This document shows positions 23,448 through 31,885 of a stretch of DNA of 64,000 nucleotides, piece after piece (the stretch's first letter is position 1; every line of letters begins with the position of its first letter). The notes below the pieces were generated by a model. It was not told the DNA's origin. It searched no databases and saw only the letters and a program-made list of their open reading frames with translations. The translations under genes and the position numbers were made by a program. This DNA is from Candidatus Berkiella aquae. Lineage in GTDB: Bacteria > Pseudomonadota > Gammaproteobacteria > Berkiellales > Berkiellaceae. The stretch spans positions 1-64,000 of the forward strand of contig NZ_LKAJ02000001.1 of NCBI RefSeq assembly GCF_001431295.2, read 5' to 3'.

Positions 23448-26186
23448 TTAATTATTTTTTCTCCGCTTGGGTGCTTTTTGAGGTTCTTGTGCGGCAACCG
23501 TTACCCCCAATGCAGATTTCATCTTATCAATTTCTTTACTCAGATCGTTGACCGCTTTTTCTAAACGAGATTCGCCTAATTTACGCTTACCTCCTTTGTG
23601 TTCTTTATCTAGATCAGATTTTACATTTGCGATAGCTTGATCAATTTTAGTAAAAGCGGCATCGGGATCGGTCATCACTAAAGTGCGCGCTTCCTTTATT
23701 GCATCATCAAGTGCTTTAAGCTGCCCGCCACGTTTTTTATTCTGAAACATCTTATAACTAGCGAAGCCAAATTTTTTATTTGTATCGGCTTTTTTAAAGC
23801 GAGATTTGATATCTATATCACTGAGAATATTTTTCACAATCTTTAATGCTGTTTGATCGTTTTTAAGTGAAGAGGTAGGTGAATTGGGTTTTGGTTGTCC
23901 GCCATCAGATTGAGGTGGTTTTGGTACATCAGGTGGCGTTACGGTTTGAGAAGGTTGGGTGCTTGGTGTATCAACTCTCTTAGGTTGAGGTAGATCAGAT
24001 GCTAATTTTACTTGAGGATTCATTTGTTGTAATTGTTGCACGATAGCGTCTTGTAACGCACTTGACAACTCCTGTCTATTGGCTTCAATTTGCACCGAAT
24101 CAACAAAACGTTGAAATAGCTTAATATTATTCACATCCAGGGTAAAGCCGGGACTTATCTCTTGCAAATCAGCTTCGAATTGCTCGCGTTGTGTTTGAAT
24201 AAAAGCAGTTGCTTCACCTTGCACAGCGGCAACTGCTTGCTCTCTCTCTTCTTTCGCTTGCTTTCTTTCTAATTCACGAGCTTCTCGTTGTAATCTTGCT
24301 TGTTCTGCTATGAAATCAGTTCGTTGTTGCACAAGCGCATCGTAACTCGGGGCGTTTCCTTTACGTTCGACATCCTTTGATAAAACTGTAAAATGATCAG
24401 AAGGAGCATGAGCAGATTTTCGTACTAAATGACCCTCTGCGATATCTGCAATATCTTCATAGGTTAAATTAGTTTGATTCAGTAATTGATTAATACGGTT
24501 AGTAACGGCTTCTCGGTTAACACCGCCTTCAGGTGTTTGTAACTCACCCTTCGCTGTTGCGAAAAATTGTTGTAGCTTTTGCATTTGTGTATCGGTCAGA
24601 TAATTAAGCTCGATAGTGCGTTTACGATTTAAATAGTCTTTTCCAGAAAACGTAATACCACGTTTTTTATTAAGCTCAACATCTCGTAAATTTTCATTAC
24701 GTTGCAATAATTTATCGTAATTGGGTTTTCGACTATTATCTCGTACTAAACCGTCTTCATTAAAATACTGTTGGGCAGTGTAGGGGGCAAAAGTATTTTC
24801 TTTTCTTCTTAATTTACCTTCGGCGATATCCATTAATACATCAAAATTCACAAGAGGATTAACACCTAGGACGCCATTAATTTCTTTAGTGAGTGCAATG
24901 ATGCTGTCATTATCACTAATGGAAAATTCATTACGAGTATGTGAGAAAAAGCGTGCTAAGCGTGATAATTGATTGGCATCTAATGAACGAAGGTCAATTT
25001 GTCTTTGTCCTTTATCTCCAATGATCATACCTTTGGGATCAAATTCACCGGTTAGTTTAGGTTTTTGATTACCTGCCTCAGCACGTTTGCGTTCTTCAGA
25101 GTTAACTTTAGCCCAAGTGGAAGGTACTGTAAAAAGCGCAATAATTTCATTAGCCTTTTTCGCTTTTTCTTGATTGTTTGCTAAAGTTTGTTCACCTTTT
25201 TTTAAAGCTTCTTCATATTCCGCAAGTACCTCTGTCGTGTGACTTGGCTTAACTTCCTCGATCTTTATTTTCTTTTCTAATTTCGCAATATGTTTTTGAT
25301 TTTCCGCTTTGGTATCAGGATCGGTATAACCTTGTTCATTTTTAAGTGCAGCTATTTCATCGCGTATTTTATTAATAGCAATTTGTTTTGCTTTTTCTGG
25401 GGCAGCGATTTGCATTTCAATTTGTTTGATTTTTTCTTCGCTTTCTCTGACTCTGCCTTTAAAATTAGCAATATTACCGCGCTGCTCATTGATTTTTTGT
25501 ACCACCGCCGCTAATTGCTCATAGAGTGCTGATTTGTGTTCCGCTCCTGCTGTTTGGTATTGCTTATACAATTTTTCATATTCTTTGGTTAACGCGGCAC
25601 TTTCCTGTTTTACCTTTTCTTCAAGACTGACCAGTTTTTGATATTCCTTATCGTTTGTATCAGGCGGCGGTAAAGGCCTGGTACTCGATTTTGCTTTTGC
25701 GGTTGAAGAGGGCAGCTCTTTTTGTAACAAATCATGATAATCATTTAACCCCACCGCACTTCCTTTCCAGCGCTTCATGTTATCTTCAATTTTCTTGATA
25801 AGTGGCGCTGCTTTGGTTGGATCGGTTTCTGCGAGGGTAAATAACTCAATGAGTTTCGCTTTCAAGATGGCTTGTAATTCTGCAGCGAGTTTCTTTTGCA
25901 TTTCTGCATCACTATCTGGGATCCCTTTTCCTGCATCACTTTCTCTGGCACCAATGCGTGCTAGAATATCGGTTTCATTAGGATAACGGCCTGCTTTTAA
26001 TACCTTAAGATTAAGGCCGGCACCTGCATCAATCCATGCAATTCTCTCATCTTTGGTCATCTCAGCCAGTTTTTTAACAGGTTTCATAGCAGGAGGTGGT
26101 CCGCCAGGTCCACCGGGGCCGCCTTTAGGTGGTGGGGGAATGGGCCCTCCTTTGGGAGGAGGTGGGATATTATTTCCTGAACTCAT
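23448..26186 (-). CDS. Large proline-rich, coiled-coil protein; candidate secreted effector
   Basis: I do not recognise this 912-residue protein. Residues about 8-34 are a proline/glycine tract built on a repeated PPPPKGGP unit, which resembles polyproline segments of actin-regulating proteins. Residues about 180-345 are Lys/Glu/Gln-rich and probably coiled coil. Residues about 399-500 and 525-630 look like two copies of one domain, sharing the pattern DIAEGxLxRK...AP. Another coiled coil (about 640-670) precedes a Pro/Ser/Thr-rich linker (about 740-780). The C-terminus is basic, with GGKRKLGES and the tail PKRRKNN, like nuclear localisation signals. There is no signal peptide or membrane segment. 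Features of this kind are common in type IV effectors of Legionellales, but no secretion system is in the window, so the effector call is inference. RBS AGGAG precedes the ATG. Confidence 0.6.
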   Translation of the reverse strand: MSSGNNIPPPPKGGPIPPPPKGGPGGPGGPPPAMKPVKKLAEMTKDERIAWIDAGAGLNLKVLKAGRYPNETDILARIGARESDAGKGIPDSDAEMQKKLAAELQAILKAKLIELFTLAETDPTKAAPLIKKIEDNMKRWKGSAVGLNDYHDLLQKELPSSTAKAKSSTRPLPPPDTNDKEYQKLVSLEEKVKQESAALTKEYEKLYKQYQTAGAEHKSALYEQLAAVVQKINEQRGNIANFKGRVRESEEKIKQIEMQIAAPEKAKQIAINKIRDEIAALKNEQGYTDPDTKAENQKHIAKLEKKIKIEEVKPSHTTEVLAEYEEALKKGEQTLANNQEKAKKANEIIALFTVPSTWAKVNSEERKRAEAGNQKPKLTGEFDPKGMIIGDKGQRQIDLRSLDANQLSRLARFFSHTRNEFSISDNDSIIALTKEINGVLGVNPLVNFDVLMDIAEGKLRRKENTFAPYTAQQYFNEDGLVRDNSRKPNYDKLLQRNENLRDVELNKKRGITFSGKDYLNRKRTIELNYLTDTQMQKLQQFFATAKGELQTPEGGVNREAVTNRINQLLNQTNLTYEDIADIAEGHLVRKSAHAPSDHFTVLSKDVERKGNAPSYDALVQQRTDFIAEQARLQREARELERKQAKEEREQAVAAVQGEATAFIQTQREQFEADLQEISPGFTLDVNNIKLFQRFVDSVQIEANRQELSSALQDAIVQQLQQMNPQVKLASDLPQPKRVDTPSTQPSQTVTPPDVPKPPQSDGGQPKPNSPTSSLKNDQTALKIVKNILSDIDIKSRFKKADTNKKFGFASYKMFQNKKRGGQLKALDDAIKEARTLVMTDPDAAFTKIDQAIANVKSDLDKEHKGGKRKLGESRLEKAVNDLSKEIDKMKSALGVTVAAQEPQKAPKRRKNN

Positions 26187-26395
26187 GATTTAACTCCTAA
26201 AAGCATATACATTCGTCTGGATGCCAAGGTTGAGGATTCATTACATGTATAGACTGAGACGAAATAGAATAGTTCATCTAAAATATTCATTGAAAATGAA
26301 GAAGTTAAATAAATTGTATTTACAACAATAACTTCGCGTATGCTGTATAACGCAAAAGATATCTTTTATAATTTAAGTTTTTGCAGGGAATAAGC

Positions 26396-27196
26396 ATGTT
26401 TGAGTTTGCAGTCTTTGGTGATCCGATTAGCCATAGTTTATCTCCACAAATTCATGAAGCCTTTGGCAAACAATTTGATTTGAAGATTCGGTATGAACGC
26501 ATTCACACGCGAGCCGGTGAATTACAAATTGCCTTAGCAAAATTTAAACAACAAGGCGGTCTGGGTGCGAATATTACCGTACCTTTAAAACACGAGGCTT
26601 TTCAACTATGCCAGCAAGTCTCTGCCAGAGCCACCAAAGCACAAGCGGTTAACACGATTGGGTGGACAGAGCAAGGTGAATTATGGGGGGATAATACCGA
26701 TGGTGAAGGGCTAATACGAGATCTCACTGTTAACCATCAATTAACCTTAACACACAAAAGCATTCTCCTATTAGGCTCAGGTGGCGCAGCGGCAGGCATT
26801 TTGGAACCGTTATTATCCTTTTCACCAAGCTTAACGGTGGCAAGCCGTGATCTAGAGAAAGCAAAAAAAATGCTACCGTTTAAAATAAAGAGCGTGCTCT
26901 ACGAAATGTTAGCAGATGAAGAAAATGTATTTGATTATATTATCAATGCAACATCAGCGAGTTTGTATAATGAAATTCCTCCTATTCCTTTGCATTATTT
27001 TGAAAAAACTTGTTGTATCGATTTAGCCTATCGTCTAAAGGAACCCACGGTGTTTTTACAAGTTGCCAAAGATCACGGGGCAAGCTACATCTATGATGGC
27101 CTGGGTATGTTGGTTGAACAAGCCGCGCTGGGTTTTGCCAAATGGCATGCAAAAGTACCAGAGACTCAATCGGTGATAAAACAGCTTCGTCAATAA
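26396..27196 (+). CDS. aroE: Shikimate dehydrogenase
   Basis: AroE reduces 3-dehydroshikimate to shikimate with NADPH in aromatic amino acid synthesis. The product (266 residues) has FGDPISHSLSPQIHEAF (shikimate site), NITVPLKHEA with the catalytic Lys, DNTDGEGL, the NADP-binding GSGGAAAGIL and DGLGMLVEQAALGF near the C-terminus. I chose the ATG at 26396 because AGGGAA lies 7 bases upstream; a TTG at 26381 in frame has no such support. It converges on the gamma-carbonic-anhydrase-like gene. Confidence 0.96.
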   Translation: MFEFAVFGDPISHSLSPQIHEAFGKQFDLKIRYERIHTRAGELQIALAKFKQQGGLGANITVPLKHEAFQLCQQVSARATKAQAVNTIGWTEQGELWGDNTDGEGLIRDLTVNHQLTLTHKSILLLGSGGAAAGILEPLLSFSPSLTVASRDLEKAKKMLPFKIKSVLYEMLADEENVFDYIINATSASLYNEIPPIPLHYFEKTCCIDLAYRLKEPTVFLQVAKDHGASYIYDGLGMLVEQAALGFAKWHAKVPETQSVIKQLRQ

Positions 27197-27216
27197 AAAA
27201 TGTAGAGGTTGCGTGT

Positions 27217-27756
27217 TTAATCATTTCCTTGAAGATAGGTATTTTTGAGTTTGACATAGTTGCTTGCGCTATAGCGAATATAAATTTTTTCTTCTTGAGT
27301 AAGCGCCCGTTTCTTGATGGCAGGACTTCCAACCCATAAATAACCACTTTGTAACGTTTTGCCGGGAGGGACAAGGCTACCTGCGCCGAGTATCACTTCC
27401 GTTTCGATGATGGCACCATCTAGGACAATAGAGCCCATTCCAATTAAACAAGCGTCATAAATGGTGCAGCCATGCAACATGACTTTATGCCCGATGGTGA
27501 CATCACTGCCAATCGTCAATGGTGCACCATTAGGATTAAAATCACCCGCATGCGTAATATGTAACACGCAGCCATCTTGCACACTGGTTCTATCGCCAAT
27601 ATGGATATGATGCATGTCACCTCGAAGAGAAGCAAATGGCCAGATAGAGCAATCTTCTCCAATCGTCACTTGACCGATAATAACGGCATTTTCATCAACA
27701 TAAGTACCCTGTCCAATGATGGGTTGGTATTGTAGGTAGGGACGTAGAGGCATCAC
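27217..27756 (-). CDS. Gamma carbonic anhydrase-like hexapeptide protein (YrdA type)
   Basis: The 179-residue product is a left-handed beta-helix of hexapeptide repeats (VIIGQV, TIGEDCSIWPF, TIGSDVTIGHKVML). Likely zinc ligands are the His residues in CVLHITH and in GHKVMLHG. E. coli YrdA/CaiE-type proteins share this layout. Catalysis by YrdA-type members is often undetectable, so carbonic anhydrase activity is only possible. Its ATG overlaps the stop of the upstream nitrilase-fold gene by 4 bp, so the two are co-expressed. Confidence 0.85.
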   Translation of the reverse strand: MMPLRPYLQYQPIIGQGTYVDENAVIIGQVTIGEDCSIWPFASLRGDMHHIHIGDRTSVQDGCVLHITHAGDFNPNGAPLTIGSDVTIGHKVMLHGCTIYDACLIGMGSIVLDGAIIETEVILGAGSLVPPGKTLQSGYLWVGSPAIKKRALTQEEKIYIRYSASNYVKLKNTYLQGND

Positions 27757-28781
27757 ATTGTCCTTTTAACAGGGTTAATAATTTGTTTATTCTCACTTAC
27801 GTTTACAGCAGGACGTAGTGATACTATATCAATAGCAGAGAAAGCACTGGTAAGTTTATCAGTCTCTTCATTACATAGCGTAATCGATTTGGTATGGGTT
27901 TGCCACCAAATTAATCCATTCTCAGGTTCGGTATTCAAACAGTGATGTTCTTGGCCTTTGCCGTCTTGGAAAGAGAGAACGAGCGAATTAGTGAACGCAT
28001 TGGAATCACAATGAACATAAACACCATGATGATGGCAAGCAATGGCATCAATGAGATTTGACAACCCATTAGATTGCACAATGTGTATATCAATAAGCTG
28101 ATGGCTTTCATCAATTTTTTTACGTAAAAGACAATGATCGTGATCAGCACAGATCTCTAGCCCCAAACGTAACCCATCGATTTCAATCATGGGAGATTGG
28201 CTGCCAAAACGAAAAGTCGCCCGTTGGTGTTCTGATTCATTCAGATCTTTACAATCGGTTTGTTTGCTGTATTCATAGATTTTTCCATGATGGAAAACCG
28301 AGCTGGTATTAAAAATGAAATTTCTATCCGTCCTATTATCCAGAGTATAAAACCAGCTAGGCTCTTGTAAGGGGTCACGCTTTAGGTTCTTATAATATTG
28401 AAAACCAATTTGGCGAAATGCATCAATGGCATCTTGTTGCTCAATTGAGTTTGGCAAAGCAACTTGGCGCCATTTAATAGTGCCTGGTAGCAAGATGCAA
28501 TGTTCCTTGTCTTTTGACCAAAGTGCTAATATTGCTTGAATGTGTTGCTTTTGTGCTCGTCGATAGGCATTTTGATGCTTTCCGACAAAATAATGCTCTG
28601 GCGCAACAAACAACAAGGTAGGGTGAGGTTCTGCTTGTGAGACTGTTTTTAGATGAGCAGTGAAAATCTCATAAGCACGATTTAATACACCGATTAAAAG
28701 CGATAGTTTTTGTTCTAATGGAAAGAGACACGTTTGCTCAAGAGGAGGTTGCCAAAGCATAACCAAGAGAGGGCGCGACAT
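27753..28781 (-). CDS. Nitrilase/amidase-fold (carbon-nitrogen hydrolase-like) protein
   Basis: The product (342 residues from this ATG) has the elements of a nitrilase Glu-Lys-Cys triad in the right order. Glu is in LLFVAPEHYF (about residue 63), Lys in LLPGTIKWR (about 107) and Cys in LRLGLEICADH (about 210). Family members hydrolyse or form C-N bonds of amides or nitriles; the substrate here is unknown and overall similarity to named members is low. The open frame runs on to 28895, but the extra 38 codons fall in palindromic repeat DNA, so I place the start at MSRPLLVMLWQPP. It is co-transcribed with the hexapeptide-repeat gene. Confidence 0.65.
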   Translation of the reverse strand: MSRPLLVMLWQPPLEQTCLFPLEQKLSLLIGVLNRAYEIFTAHLKTVSQAEPHPTLLFVAPEHYFVGKHQNAYRRAQKQHIQAILALWSKDKEHCILLPGTIKWRQVALPNSIEQQDAIDAFRQIGFQYYKNLKRDPLQEPSWFYTLDNRTDRNFIFNTSSVFHHGKIYEYSKQTDCKDLNESEHQRATFRFGSQSPMIEIDGLRLGLEICADHDHCLLRKKIDESHQLIDIHIVQSNGLSNLIDAIACHHHGVYVHCDSNAFTNSLVLSFQDGKGQEHHCLNTEPENGLIWWQTHTKSITLCNEETDKLTSAFSAIDIVSLRPAVNVSENKQIINPVKRTM

Positions 28782-28814
28782 GAGAAAACACCAAAAGCAC
28801 ACATTATACTCTTC

Positions 28815-28954
28815 CCAGTTTAAATTTATACTGTGTTGGCTGCATTCACTCACCCCAATCATGCACGCTATGTGCACTCTTGGGGCTTTCCTCACTTGCC
28901 GCCTTGTCTAAATTCAAACTGGTTCGAGTATACATACCCAGTTTGAATTTAGAC
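28815..28954. repeat. Palindromic repeat cluster (three copies of a 17-mer)
   Basis: CCAGTTTAAATTTATAC (28815-28831) recurs as CCAGTTTGAATTTAGAC at 28938-28954 (15 of 17 identical) and as its exact reverse complement at 28906-28922. The last two form a perfect 17-bp stem with a 15-base loop. Between the first and second copies is another hairpin, CCCCAA (28853-28858) with TTGGGG (28880-28885), enclosing TGCAC/GTGCA. The unit from the first to the second copy (about 108 bp) has inverted ends like a miniature transposable element. Confidence 0.7.
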
Positions 28955-28973
28955 TCTCCTATATACCCATTTC

Positions 28974-29003
28974 ACTTCAAGATGCGAAGCATGACTTGAA
29001 GTA
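28974..29003. repeat. Dispersed stem-loop repeat, copy 1
   Basis: ACTTCAAGATGC...GCATGACTTGAAGTA forms an imperfect hairpin. Its right arm GCATGACTTGAAGTA (28989-29003) occurs again in reverse complement at 55434-55448. A 15-base match by chance in 64 kb is unlikely, so this is probably a repeat family of the genome. Confidence 0.55.
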
Positions 29004-29097
29004 CTTTCTTACGCGATGGGGGTTATTACAGGATAATCGAGATTAACCGGCTGATTGCAAGCGCAGAGCCGCTCTGCGCGTAGCATTTAAACAAGAT

Positions 29098-29151
29098 TAT
29101 ACCGCTCGCGAGGAATTGGAGAATCTCGTATCTTCAAGCACGAGCGGTATA
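29098..29151. repeat. 11-bp inverted repeat upstream of prlC
   Basis: TATACCGCTCG (29098-29108) and CGAGCGGTATA (29141-29151) are perfect complements separated by 32 bases that can form a smaller inner stem. There is no T-run after it, so it is not a classical terminator. It could be an operator, a leader structure or part of the repeat cluster. Confidence 0.5.
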
Positions 29152-29236
29152 TACAAGTGATAGGAAAGCGCTAAAATGAAATGAGCGACTTCAGTAGTAT
29201 TTTTGAACACAAGCTAACTTAAGGCAGAATTTTCCC

Positions 29237-31276
29237 ATGAAGAATCCATTATTAGAACCCTTTGATTTACCCCCGTTTGCTCGTATTCAAGCAGAGCACG
29301 TTACGCCAGCAATTAATACATTAATTGAGCGTAATTTAAAACAAATTGATGAGCTGACCAAAGCACAACAAAATCCAACGTGGGATAGTCTCATCGCTCC
29401 TATCGAAGCGTTAGATGATGAGTTAAATAAAGCTTGGTCGCCTGTCTCACATTTAAATTCTGTGCTTAATACCAAAGAATTACGAGAAGCTTATCATCAA
29501 TGTTTGCCTAAATTATCGGAATATGGAACTACCGTTGGCCAAAATAAAAATCTTTATGATGCGTATATTGCCATAAAATCAGCAGGCTCTTTTTCTGCTT
29601 TAGAAAAAGCTCAGCAAAAGACAATAACTAACGCAATACGTGATTTTGAATTATCAGGTGTTGCTTTACCTGCGGCTCAAAAAGAACAATTTGCACAGCT
29701 CAGTAAAAAATTATCGGAATTACAAAGCCGTTTTCAAGATAATGTCATGGATGCGACGGATAGTTGGCACTTTGATGTGAAAGATGAAAATGAATTAATG
29801 GGTATTCCAAAAGAATCTATTGCATTAGCCAAACAAGTGGCAGAAAAAGCACAAGTTGCTGGTTGGCGTTTAACGTTAGATTTTCCTTGTTATTATGCGG
29901 TCATTACGCATGCCAATAATCGTGAATTGCGAAAAATGATTCACAAGGCATACAACACCCGCGCTTCTGAGCTTGGTGAAAATCCAGAAAAATGGAATAA
30001 TGCAGCACTGATGGAGCAAATTCTTGCAACCAGACATGAGCTTGCACGTTTATTAGGATTTGCGAATTTCGCAGAGCGCTCATTGATTAAAAAGATGGCT
30101 AAAAAAACCGACAGGGTCATGAACTTTTTAAATGATTTAGCAAAACTTGCAAAGCCATTTGCTGAAAAAGAATTTGCAGAACTAAAAGCTTTTGCCAAAG
30201 AAAAATACGACATGCAAACGCTAGAACCTTGGGATATTGCGTACTATAGCGAAAAATTACAACAAGCACAGTATAGCTTATCAGAGGAGCTATTACGGCC
30301 TTATTTTCCTGCCCCTCAAGTAATCAATGGGTTATTTGAAGTTGTAAAGCGCCTATATGGATTGCATATTGTTGAAGAAACAACATTTGAAACCTGGCAC
30401 CCGGATGTGCGATTTTTTGCGATTTATGATAAAGAGCAGCAACTGTTAGGTAAATTCTATTTAGATTTGTATGCCCGCAATCAAAAGCGAGGCGGTGCTT
30501 GGATGGATGAAGCTTGTGTGCGTCGCGTGCAAGCAGGAAAACTGCAAATTCCAGTCGCTTATTTAACCTGTAATTTTCGTGCACCCCTTAAAGATGAGCA
30601 AGCTCTGCTAACCCATGATGAAGTCATTACCTTATTTCATGAATTTGGTCATGGTTTACATCATCTCTTAACTAAAATTGATTATCCCAGTGTTTCTGGA
30701 ATTAATGGTGTTCCTTGGGATGCGGTAGAATTACCGAGTCAGTTTATGGAAAATTGGTGTTGGCAAGAAGAAGCTTTAGCCTTTATTTCAAGTCATTATC
30801 AAACCAAAGAGCCTTTACCCCAAGATTTACTGCAGAAAATGATGAAAGCGAAAAACTTCCAATCAGCGATGATGCTGATGCGCCAATTGGAATTTGCCTT
30901 ATTCGATTTTCGTATTCATTTAGAATATGACCCTAAAGAAGGGGGAAGAATACAACCTATTTTAGATAATGTACGGTTACAATATAGTGTCGTGCCAGTT
31001 GCTGCCTATTCTCGTTTTCCACATAGCTTTAGTCATATTTTTGCAGGTGGCTATGCTGCTGGCTATTACAGCTATCTATGGGCAGAAGTGTTATCGAGTG
31101 ATGCATTTTCTCGATTTGAAGAAGAAGGTATTTTTAACCAAAAAACAGGTGCTGACTTTTTACATAAAATCTTAGAGAAAGGTGGCAGCGAAGATCCTGA
31201 TATTTTGTTTAAAGATTTTCGTGGTCGTGATCCAGAACTTGCACCTTTACTAAAACATCGAGGTTTATCTAGTTAA
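29237..31276 (+). CDS. prlC: Oligopeptidase A (M3 zinc metallopeptidase)
   Basis: PrlC/OpdA is a cytoplasmic thimet-type oligopeptidase that degrades short peptides, including cleaved signal peptides. The 679-residue length matches E. coli OpdA (680). It begins NPLLEPFDLPPFARIQAEHVTPAI. The zinc site HEFGHGLHHLL is at about residues 469-479, with the third ligand in the downstream GVPWDAVELPSQFMENW. The substrate-binding GYAAGYYSYLWAEVLSSDAF is near the C-terminus. It stands alone, with a hairpin after it. Confidence 0.97.
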   Translation: MKNPLLEPFDLPPFARIQAEHVTPAINTLIERNLKQIDELTKAQQNPTWDSLIAPIEALDDELNKAWSPVSHLNSVLNTKELREAYHQCLPKLSEYGTTVGQNKNLYDAYIAIKSAGSFSALEKAQQKTITNAIRDFELSGVALPAAQKEQFAQLSKKLSELQSRFQDNVMDATDSWHFDVKDENELMGIPKESIALAKQVAEKAQVAGWRLTLDFPCYYAVITHANNRELRKMIHKAYNTRASELGENPEKWNNAALMEQILATRHELARLLGFANFAERSLIKKMAKKTDRVMNFLNDLAKLAKPFAEKEFAELKAFAKEKYDMQTLEPWDIAYYSEKLQQAQYSLSEELLRPYFPAPQVINGLFEVVKRLYGLHIVEETTFETWHPDVRFFAIYDKEQQLLGKFYLDLYARNQKRGGAWMDEACVRRVQAGKLQIPVAYLTCNFRAPLKDEQALLTHDEVITLFHEFGHGLHHLLTKIDYPSVSGINGVPWDAVELPSQFMENWCWQEEALAFISSHYQTKEPLPQDLLQKMMKAKNFQSAMMLMRQLEFALFDFRIHLEYDPKEGGRIQPILDNVRLQYSVVPVAAYSRFPHSFSHIFAGGYAAGYYSYLWAEVLSSDAFSRFEEEGIFNQKTGADFLHKILEKGGSEDPDILFKDFRGRDPELAPLLKHRGLSS

Positions 31277-31650
31277 TATGCTTCACACAAGCTAAGCTTT
31301 TGCTCGCAATTAAGGGGGAGAGTGTCAATTCTCCCCCTTAATAACCCCCATTGTTATATTTAAATACAATTTTTTGAATTTATCGAATTGCTGAAAATGA
31401 GGTAAACCTAGGTGATTTTGCACCATTTTACCCTTAGCAGTTACACAGTAACTGTAAAAGGTTTGCACTATATTATTAACTTGGAGTAGAAGAAAAAATG
31501 AGGTAACTCAACTATATTTTATTATAGGGAAGGCGTACACTAAAAGATGTCACTTACGTGATCACATCCAGTTATGAATACAAACATGCTTACCTACTTA
31601 GATACATGTTTGCAGTATGGTCAGTAGTAAAAGACTAAATCGAGGTAACC
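31277..31650. other. Spacer between prlC and rmf
   Basis: This 374-bp stretch has no gene I can support. It contains the 13-bp hairpin after prlC and an 8-bp inverted repeat CAAACATG/CATGTTTG (31581-31588, 31605-31612) about 40 bp before the rmf ATG. It also has AT-rich candidates for the rmf promoter that I cannot fix to a single site. Confidence 0.45.
31309..31342. other. Perfect 13-bp hairpin downstream of prlC
   Basis: ATTAAGGGGGAGA (31309-31321) pairs fully with TCTCCCCCTTAAT (31330-31342) around an 8-base loop. It lies 33 bp after the prlC stop. No T-run follows on either strand, so it is more likely an mRNA 3'-end stabiliser or weak terminator than a canonical one. Confidence 0.55.
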
Positions 31651-31836
31651 ATGAAAAGAGCTAAGCGAGACATGACCCACCGTGCGTATAAATTAGGCTA
31701 CAATCAAGGCGTTAAAGGTCACAACAAGGAAACCTGCCCTTTCTTTGAGACGGATAAGCGTGGTCAATGGATGGGCGGCTGGAGAATTGGACATGCAGAA
31801 TACGTAGCAGGCTATCGGTCGGTATCGGAGACATGA
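31651..31836 (+). CDS. rmf: Ribosome modulation factor
   Basis: RMF binds 70S ribosomes in stationary phase and drives formation of inactive 100S dimers. The 61-residue product is basic and matches the family pattern: MKRAKRD, AYKLGYNQGVKGHNKETCPF, and QWMGGWRIGHAEYVAG. E. coli RMF has 55 residues, so this one has a slightly longer tail. The ATG has GAGG upstream, and a strong terminator follows within 16 bp, so it is a single-gene unit. Confidence 0.93.
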   Translation: MKRAKRDMTHRAYKLGYNQGVKGHNKETCPFFETDKRGQWMGGWRIGHAEYVAGYRSVSET

Positions 31837-31851
31837 ACTCGTAAGGATATT

Positions 31852-31878
31852 AAAAACCCCGCATTTGCGGGGTTTTTT
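31852..31878. terminator. Rho-independent terminator, probably bidirectional
   Basis: AAAAACCCCGC (31852-31862), loop ATTT, GCGGGGTTTTTT (31867-31878). This is a perfect GC-rich stem with a T-run after it and an A-run before it, between the convergent rmf and the following minus-strand gene. It can end transcription from both sides. Confidence 0.93.
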
Positions 31879-31885
31879 ATGGCGG

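Larger units (their letters stand above)
28782..29236. other. Gene-free palindrome-rich spacer before prlC
   Basis: No credible gene lies in these 455 bp. Besides the 17-mer cluster it contains a stem-loop ACTTCAAG...CTTGAAGT (about 28974-29002), a GC-rich hairpin GCGCAGAGC/GCTCTGCGC (29061-29079) and an 11-bp inverted repeat TATACCGCTCG/CGAGCGGTATA (29098-29108, 29141-29151). The prlC promoter is presumably after the last of these. Confidence 0.6.

Noticed and set aside
28782-28895. N-terminal extension of the nitrilase-like open frame
   Set aside because: The extra 38 codons are Cys/His/Trp-rich, overlap hairpins and a repeated 17-mer, and have no ribosome site. The ATG at 28781 gives a family-like N-terminus.
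28921-28935. GGTTCGAGTATAC resembling a tRNA T-arm
   Set aside because: No acceptor, D or anticodon arms can be placed around it; it is the loop of the 17-bp palindrome.
31309-31342. Hairpin after prlC as a rho-independent terminator
   Set aside because: The stem is perfect but no T-run follows on either strand; kept only as a hairpin.
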